A stretch of 64,000 nt of DNA from Sphingomonas mucosissima (GTDB taxonomy: Bacteria > Pseudomonadota > Alphaproteobacteria > Sphingomonadales > Sphingomonadaceae), in the NCBI RefSeq assembly GCF_002197665.1, contig NZ_NBBJ01000001.1:744001-808000 (forward strand), in the 5' to 3' direction. This document shows positions 59,957-64,000 of this stretch, one piece after another. Position 1 is the first letter of the stretch. Each line of letters opens with the position of its first letter. The notes beneath the pieces were generated by a model that saw nothing but the letters and a program-made list of their open reading frames with translations, made no database searches and was not told where the DNA came from. A program made the position numbers and the translations under genes.

Positions 59957-61048
59957 TTGTCCACGCGCGCGCCCTTCGTTTTCGAGCCAAATTCCGCTCC
60001 GGTTCCGGCGAGCGAGCGGGCAGGGCGGATCGCGGACCCAGCGTTCGGCCGCGTCTTTACCGATCATATGGCAATGGTCCGCTGGTCCGACGACAAGGGC
60101 TGGCATGATGCCAAGATCACCGCGCGCACGACGCTGACGGTCGATCCGGCAACGGCGGTGCTTCATTATGCGCAGGAAATCTTTGAAGGGCTGAAGGCCT
60201 ATCGCCATGATGATGGCAGCATTGCGCTGTTTCGCCCTGCCGCCAATGCTGCGCGTTTCCGCGACTCCGCGCGCCGGATGGCGATGCCGGAACTGCCCGA
60301 CGACCTGTTCATCGGCTCGATCGAAGCATTGGTGAAGGCCGATGCGGACTGGTTCCCCTCGGTCGAGGGTGGCTCGCTGTACCTGCGCCCGTTCATGATC
60401 GCGAGCGAGGTGTTCCTGGGCGTGAAGCCGGCTGGCGAGTATCTCTTCATGGTGCTGGCCTCCTCGGCAGGTTCCTATTGGAAGGGCGGGGTGCGCCCCG
60501 TGTCGCTGTGGGTGAGCCACGATTATTCGCGCGCGGCGCCCGGCGGCACCGGCGCGGCGAAATGCGGCGGCAATTACGCGACCAGCCTGGTGGCGCAGCA
60601 GGAGGCGATCCGTCGCGGTTGTGACCAAGTGGTGTTCCTTGATGCGACCGAGCGGCGCTGGATCGAGGAACTGGGCGGCATGAACATCTTCTTCGTGTTC
60701 GAGGATGGCTCGATCCAGACGCCGCCGCTGACCGGCACGATCCTGCCCGGCATCACGCGCGATTCGATCCTGCAAATGGCGCGCGACGCGGGCCTGACGG
60801 TGCGCGAAGAGCTGTATTCGATCGACCAGTGGCGCGCGGACGCGGAAAGTGGCCGCCTGACCGAGAGCTTCGCCTGCGGAACGGCCGCGGTGGTGACGCC
60901 GATCGGCAAGGTTGCCGGCCCCGATTACGCCTTTACCATCGGCACGGGCGGCACGGGCCAGACGACACAACGCTTTCTGGATGCGCTGACCGCAGTGCAG
61001 CGCGGCCGCGCGCCCGATCCGCACAATTGGCTGCACCCGATCGCTTGA
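59957..61048 (+). CDS. ilvE: Branched-chain amino acid aminotransferase
   Basis: PLP enzyme, fold type IV, for the last step of Val, Leu and Ile synthesis. The 363 residues have YAQEIFEGLKAYR near residue 71, the PLP lysine at K202 in AAKCGGNYATS, and LTGTILPGITRDSIL. The length is that of the bacterial/mitochondrial long form. The TTG at 59957 follows GGAG with 8-base spacing and no better start exists. The gene ends just before the tRNA-Gln promoter. Confidence 0.96.
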   Translation: MSTRAPFVFEPNSAPVPASERAGRIADPAFGRVFTDHMAMVRWSDDKGWHDAKITARTTLTVDPATAVLHYAQEIFEGLKAYRHDDGSIALFRPAANAARFRDSARRMAMPELPDDLFIGSIEALVKADADWFPSVEGGSLYLRPFMIASEVFLGVKPAGEYLFMVLASSAGSYWKGGVRPVSLWVSHDYSRAAPGGTGAAKCGGNYATSLVAQQEAIRRGCDQVVFLDATERRWIEELGGMNIFFVFEDGSIQTPPLTGTILPGITRDSILQMARDAGLTVREELYSIDQWRADAESGRLTESFACGTAAVVTPIGKVAGPDYAFTIGTGGTGQTTQRFLDALTAVQRGRAPDPHNWLHPIA

Positions 61049-61053
61049 GGTCA

Positions 61054-61082
61054 TTGCACTTCGCGCCGGCTCGTTATAGGGC
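61054..61082 (+). promoter_or_regulatory. Predicted promoter of tRNA-Gln
   Basis: TTGCAC (61054-61059), 17 bases, TAGGGC (61077-61082), ending 12 bases before the tRNA and starting 5 bases after the ilvE stop. Confidence 0.48.
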
Positions 61083-61094
61083 CGCGCGCTCTGC

Positions 61095-61169
61095 TGGGGC
61101 GTCGCCAAGCGGTAAGGCACCGGTTTTTGGTACCGGCATTCACAGGTTCGAATCCTGTCGCCCCAGCCA
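61095..61169 (+). tRNA. tRNA-Gln (TTG)
   Basis: A 75-base cloverleaf. Acceptor TGGGGCG pairs with CGCCCCA, the anticodon loop TTTTGGT gives TTG, the T arm has GGTTCGAATCC, and CCA is encoded at 61167-61169. Confidence 0.97.
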
Positions 61170-61504
61170 GCTTTTATTCGTTAGTGAGCGCGATGGCGGG
61201 GGGCTGACCCTCGCTCGGCCCGCGGGATGCGCCGCGGGTGGGACACGCGCCCGATGCGGCCAGCTGCACAGGATTCCGGAAACGAGGCCCCGCATCCCCG
61301 CCTGCCCGAAGCGCGCGGGTGGGAGTTGTTGAGACGCGACGGTCCCAGCGAAGCGCCCTGAAAGACGTCCGTGCCCTTCACACATTGGAATATGCCGCGG
61401 GCGACATTCTTGCGCGGTGACTGTTCAGCGACCGCCGCCGGCGAGGTATCGGAGAGCCCTGAGGTTTGTCGCGCGCGAAGGCGGAGCCGGTACGTCGAAG
61501 CCTA
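61170..61504. other. Non-coding spacer between tRNA-Gln and the ars operon
   Basis: No gene can be supported. It contains several short GC-rich dyads, for example CCCGCGG and CCGCGGG near 61220-61240. It has irregular codon pattern in all frames. It could hold a decayed integration scar next to the tRNA, but no direct repeat of the tRNA 3' end was seen in the window. Confidence 0.5.
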
Positions 61505-61558
61505 CTATTCGAAGATTCTAGAAATATAGTTTGACGGTGCGTTGCGGCCCGCTATGAC
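61505..61558 (+). promoter_or_regulatory. Promoter and likely ArsR operator of the ars operon
   Basis: An AT-rich island (61505-61530) with overlapping dyads built on TATTCGAA, TTCTAGAA and AATATAGT, followed by TTGACG (61531-61536), 16 bases and TATGAC (61553-61558). The promoter has the best -10 in the window. An alternative -10 is TATAGT at 61525-61530. The dyads just upstream of the -35 are a natural ArsR site. Confidence 0.5.
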
Positions 61559-61565
61559 AGACCGC

Positions 61566-61922
61566 ATGGACGTCGATCAGACAGCAAGCGAGCAGCAGGA
61601 CTGGGCGGTGGAGGCGCTTCAGGCGCTGGCGCACGGCACGCGCCTGTCGGTGTTCCGGCTCCTGGTGAAAGCCGGCAATGCCGGGCTGATGGCGGGCGAG
61701 ATCGCGCAGCGGCTTGGCGTGCCGCCATCGACCATGTCGCACCATCTAGGTTTGCTTGAGCGCGCACGTCTCGCCACGTCCGAGCGCGAAAGCCGGGTCA
61801 TCCGCTACCGCGCCGACTATCACGGCATGCGCCGGCTGATGGCGTTCCTGATGGAGGATTGCTGCCAGGGCGATCCGCTTCTCTGCGCCGATCTTGTCGA
61901 AACGATCGCCTGCAGCAACTGA
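61566..61922 (+). CDS. arsR: ArsR family arsenic-responsive repressor
   Basis: A 118-residue winged-helix repressor expected to release DNA when arsenite binds. The helix-turn-helix is GEIAQRLGVPPSTMSHHLGLL (about 44-64) with the wing VIRYRADY. The metalloid site is probably C-terminal: C99, C100 and C107 (DCCQGDPLLC) with C116 near the end, similar to the CC-x5-C site of Acidithiobacillus ArsR, not the CxC of E. coli ArsR. The ATG at 61566 was chosen because the best -10 overlaps the alternative ATG at 61554, so the mRNA may be leaderless. Confidence 0.9.
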   Translation: MDVDQTASEQQDWAVEALQALAHGTRLSVFRLLVKAGNAGLMAGEIAQRLGVPPSTMSHHLGLLERARLATSERESRVIRYRADYHGMRRLMAFLMEDCCQGDPLLCADLVETIACSN

Positions 61923-62057
61923 TCGCCGCCGCCGGGAGGGCGCAATGTCTGTCCGCGCCAAACCGGCGAAGCGCTGATGAACCACAGGGGGCAAACCCGC
62001 GCCGAAAGCTGGCCGAAATCGGCCCGAGTGGAGGCGTGAGCAAGAAGGCAGAGGCTG

Positions 62058-62486
62058 ATGAGCACTGACATCGTGATTTATCACAATCCCGAATGCGGCA
62101 CGTCGCGCAACGCACTGGCGATGATCCGCAATGCCGGGATCGAGCCGCATGTGATCGAGTATCTGAAGACGCCGCCCTCGCGCACGATGCTGGAGAGTTT
62201 GATCGCGCGCGCGGGCATCGGCGCTCGCGCCTTGCTGCGCGAGAAGGGCACGCCCTTTGCCGAACTTGGCCTGGGCGACGAGAGTCTGGACGACGCCCAG
62301 CTCATCGACGCAATGATGGCGCACCCCATCCTGATCAACCGTCCGCTGGTGGTCTCGCCGCTCGGCGTGAAGCTGTGCCGCCCCTCAGAGGAAGTGCTCG
62401 ACCTCATCCCCGAAGAACAGCGCGGTGCCTTCACCAAGGAAGATGGCGAGCAGGTGATCGGCGCCGACGGGCAGCGCGTGCGCTAA
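62058..62486 (+). CDS. arsC: Arsenate reductase, glutaredoxin-dependent
   Basis: Reduces arsenate to arsenite with glutathione and glutaredoxin. The 142 residues carry the active-site block [13 protein letters not shown] with the nucleophile C13. [19 protein letters not shown] contains the arginines that hold arsenate. It lies 135 bases after arsR and 16 bases before acr3. Confidence 0.96.
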   Translation: MSTDIVIYHNPECGTSRNALAMIRNAGIEPHVIEYLKTPPSRTMLESLIARAGIGARALLREKGTPFAELGLGDESLDDAQLIDAMMAHPILINRPLVVSPLGVKLCRPSEEVLDLIPEEQRGAFTKEDGEQVIGADGQRVR

Positions 62487-62502
62487 CGGGAGAGGCAGCG
62501 CC

Positions 62503-63573
62503 ATGTCTGAACGATTCGCCGCGCCCGCTCCAGCCGAATCGGCACTGGGCACCTTTGAACGCTTCCTGTCCATCTGGGTGGCGCTCGCCATCGCCGCGGG
62601 CATTGCGCTGGGCCTTGTGGCGCCCGGGCTGGTGGGGCAGCTTGCCGCCTTCGAATACGCCTCCGTCAATCTCGTCGTCGCGGTGCTGATCTGGGCGATG
62701 ATCTATCCCATGATGGTCGGCGTCGATTTCGGCAGCATCAAGGGCATCGGCAGGAAGCCCAAAGGGCTGGTCATCACGCTGGTGGTGAACTGGCTGATCA
62801 AGCCATTCACCATGGCCGCGCTGGCCGTGCTGTTCTTCGACTATCTGTATTCCGGCCTGATCCCGGCTGCAGAGGGGGATCAATATATTGCCGGCCTGAT
62901 CCTGCTGGGCGCGGCGCCCTGTACGGCCATGGTCTTCGTGTGGTCGCAGATGACCAGGGGCGACCCGGCCTATACGCTGGTGCAGGTCTCGGTGAACGAT
63001 CTGGTGATGATCGTCGCCTTTGCGCCGATCGTTGCGCTGCTGCTGGGCGTGACCGACATTGCGGTGCCGTGGGAAACGCTGCTGCTGTCGGTTGGCCTGT
63101 ATGTTGTGGTGCCCTTGGTGGCGGGGGCGATCACCAGGCGGACGGTCGTGTCTGGCCACGGGGGCGATGAAGCCGCCGTTGATGCGTTTACCGCGCGGCT
63201 CAAACCATGGTCGATCATCGGCCTGTTGGCGACGGTGGTGCTGCTGTTCGCCTTCCAGGCACAGACGATCATCGGCAATCCGCTGCTGATTGTGCTGATC
63301 GCTATCCCGATCATCATCCAGTCCTACGGCATCTTCGCGCTCGCCTATTTCGCCGCCAAGGCGTGGCGCGTGCCGCACAATATCGCGGCGCCGTGCGCCA
63401 TGATCGGTACGTCGAATTTCTTTGAGCTCGCCGTCGCGGTGGCCATCGGGCTTTTCGGACTCTCGAGCGGCGCCGCGCTGGCGACGGTCGTCGGAGTGCT
63501 GGTTGAGGTTCCGGTCATGCTGACGCTGGTGGCTTATGCCAACCGCACGCGCGACCGCTTCCCTGCAGCCTGA
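62503..63573 (+). CDS. acr3: ACR3 family arsenite efflux transporter
   Basis: Inner membrane arsenite exporter, 356 residues, with about ten helices. The conserved Cys of ACR3 is in [13 protein letters not shown] (residue about 143), and the conserved Glu in [15 protein letters not shown] (about 310). [15 protein letters not shown] is also characteristic. It has a GGGAGAGG-type ribosome site before ATG 62503. It follows arsC directly and is 11 bases before arsH. Confidence 0.96.
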   Translation: MSERFAAPAPAESALGTFERFLSIWVALAIAAGIALGLVAPGLVGQLAAFEYASVNLVVAVLIWAMIYPMMVGVDFGSIKGIGRKPKGLVITLVVNWLIKPFTMAALAVLFFDYLYSGLIPAAEGDQYIAGLILLGAAPCTAMVFVWSQMTRGDPAYTLVQVSVNDLVMIVAFAPIVALLLGVTDIAVPWETLLLSVGLYVVVPLVAGAITRRTVVSGHGGDEAAVDAFTARLKPWSIIGLLATVVLLFAFQAQTIIGNPLLIVLIAIPIIIQSYGIFALAYFAAKAWRVPHNIAAPCAMIGTSNFFELAVAVAIGLFGLSSGAALATVVGVLVEVPVMLTLVAYANRTRDRFPAA

Positions 63574-63584
63574 ACAGCGAGACC

Positions 63585-64000
63585 ATGACCAGACTTCGCC
63601 ATGTGACCGATCCCGATCACTTGCCGGCGCTGCGGGCCGAATACGTCCATCAGCGCCCTGCGCTGGGGCTCGGCACTTTCGATCCGCCGCCGCGCATTCT
63701 GCTGCTCTACGGGAGCTTGCGCGAGCGTTCCTATTCGCGGCTCGCCGTAGAAGAAGCCGCGCGGCTGCTCCAATTCTTCGGGTGCGAGACGCGCATCTTC
63801 GACCCATCGGACCTGCCGCTGCCCGATCAGGTGGCGCGCGACGATCATCCCGCGGTGCATGAGCTGCGGGAGCATTCGCTCTGGTCGGAAGGGCAGGTCT
63901 GGTGCAGCCCCGAGCGGCACGGGCAGATCACCGGCATCATGAAAACGCAGATCGATCACCTGCCGCTCGCCTATCAAGGCCTCCGGCCGACGCAGGGCCG
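63585..64000 (+). CDS. arsH: ArsH, NADPH-dependent FMN oxidoreductase (3' end outside the window)
   Basis: First 138 codons of ArsH, which oxidises trivalent organoarsenicals. The FMN-binding loop is [12 protein letters not shown], preceded by the ArsH-specific N-terminus; [19 protein letters not shown] is the family active-site region. It is the last visible gene of the ars operon and continues beyond the window end. Confidence 0.95.
   Translation, partial: MTRLRHVTDPDHLPALRAEYVHQRPALGLGTFDPPPRILLLYGSLRERSYSRLAVEEAARLLQFFGCETRIFDPSDLPLPDQVARDDHPAVHELREHSLWSEGQVWCSPERHGQITGIMKTQIDHLPLAYQGLRPTQG

Noticed and set aside
61140..61385. An open frame of 81 codons on the minus strand next to tRNA-Gln
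   Set aside because: It overlaps the tRNA and has no domain or ribosome site.
61095..61565. tRNA-Gln as an integration site for an arsenic island
   Set aside because: No integrase and no direct repeat of the tRNA 3' end could be found in the window; the ars operon has ordinary codon use, so island status is unsupported.
1..64000. CRISPR array, prophage or insertion sequence
   Set aside because: No regularly spaced repeats, no transposase or integrase motifs, and no phage structural genes were seen on either strand.

Overview
The window is GC-rich, densely packed chromosomal DNA from an alphaproteobacterium. It most resembles a sphingomonad (Sphingomonas or a close relative). That reading rests on the large TonB-dependent receptor, the TIGR02300 zinc protein, the aroA-cmk-rpsA-ihfB block, the ubiE-ubiB-coaBC and mutM-rpsT blocks, and a GGAAC-N17-GTT (EcfG-like) promoter. 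This was judged by eye; no database search was possible. There is no prophage, insertion sequence, CRISPR array or rRNA operon.

Layout. 1-1273: 3' end of a TonB-dependent receptor. 1485-12748: one twelve-gene type II secretion operon, gspCDEFGHIJKLMN, mostly with 4-base overlaps and without the prepilin peptidase gene. 12905-16082: tRNA-His, a leucine-type dehydrogenase and a short cytochrome c maturation cluster (ccmC, ccmD, ccmE and a TPR protein; no ccmF, ccmG or ccmH). 16140-23594: a DUF3072 stress-type protein, kup, a 2H phosphoesterase, tRNA-Met, rimO, anmK, a DUF4112 protein and a peptide-type binding lipoprotein beside tRNA-Leu. 23719-29120 (minus strand): aroA, an alpha/beta hydrolase, cmk, rpsA, ihfB. 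29231-35857: TIGR02300 protein, tRNA-Ala, a coiled-coil exported protein, and an exported peptidase group (M20 remnant, M14, M20). 36134-41921: two divergent fused glycan enzymes (GH1-RmlD and glycosyltransferase-UDP-galactopyranose mutase), a small membrane protein and an HPF-like protein. 42099-49921: an ABC exporter pair with divergent tesA, and a paoABC-type molybdenum oxidoreductase. 50097-57350: tRNA-Lys, folK, uracil-DNA glycosylase, coaBC, a membrane protein, ubiB, ubiE, mutM, rpsT. 57473-61169: SDR, DUF2490 protein, MarR regulator, ilvE, tRNA-Gln. 61566-64000: the arsenic operon arsR-arsC-acr3-arsH, cut by the window end.

How the parts work together. The gsp genes build the envelope-spanning type II secretion machine. 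The ccm genes deliver haem for periplasmic c-type cytochromes. aroA-cmk-rpsA-ihfB and mutM-rpsT are housekeeping blocks for aromatic precursors, nucleotides, translation and genome upkeep. ubiE and ubiB make ubiquinone. The ars genes sense arsenic, reduce arsenate, export arsenite and oxidise organoarsenicals.

The least explained material is the divergent pair of fused glycan enzymes at 36134-40845, the shortened ccm cluster, a coupled small reading frame ahead of the HPF-like gene at 41527-41604, and a shared promoter form ahead of the tRNA genes that often overlaps the upstream gene.
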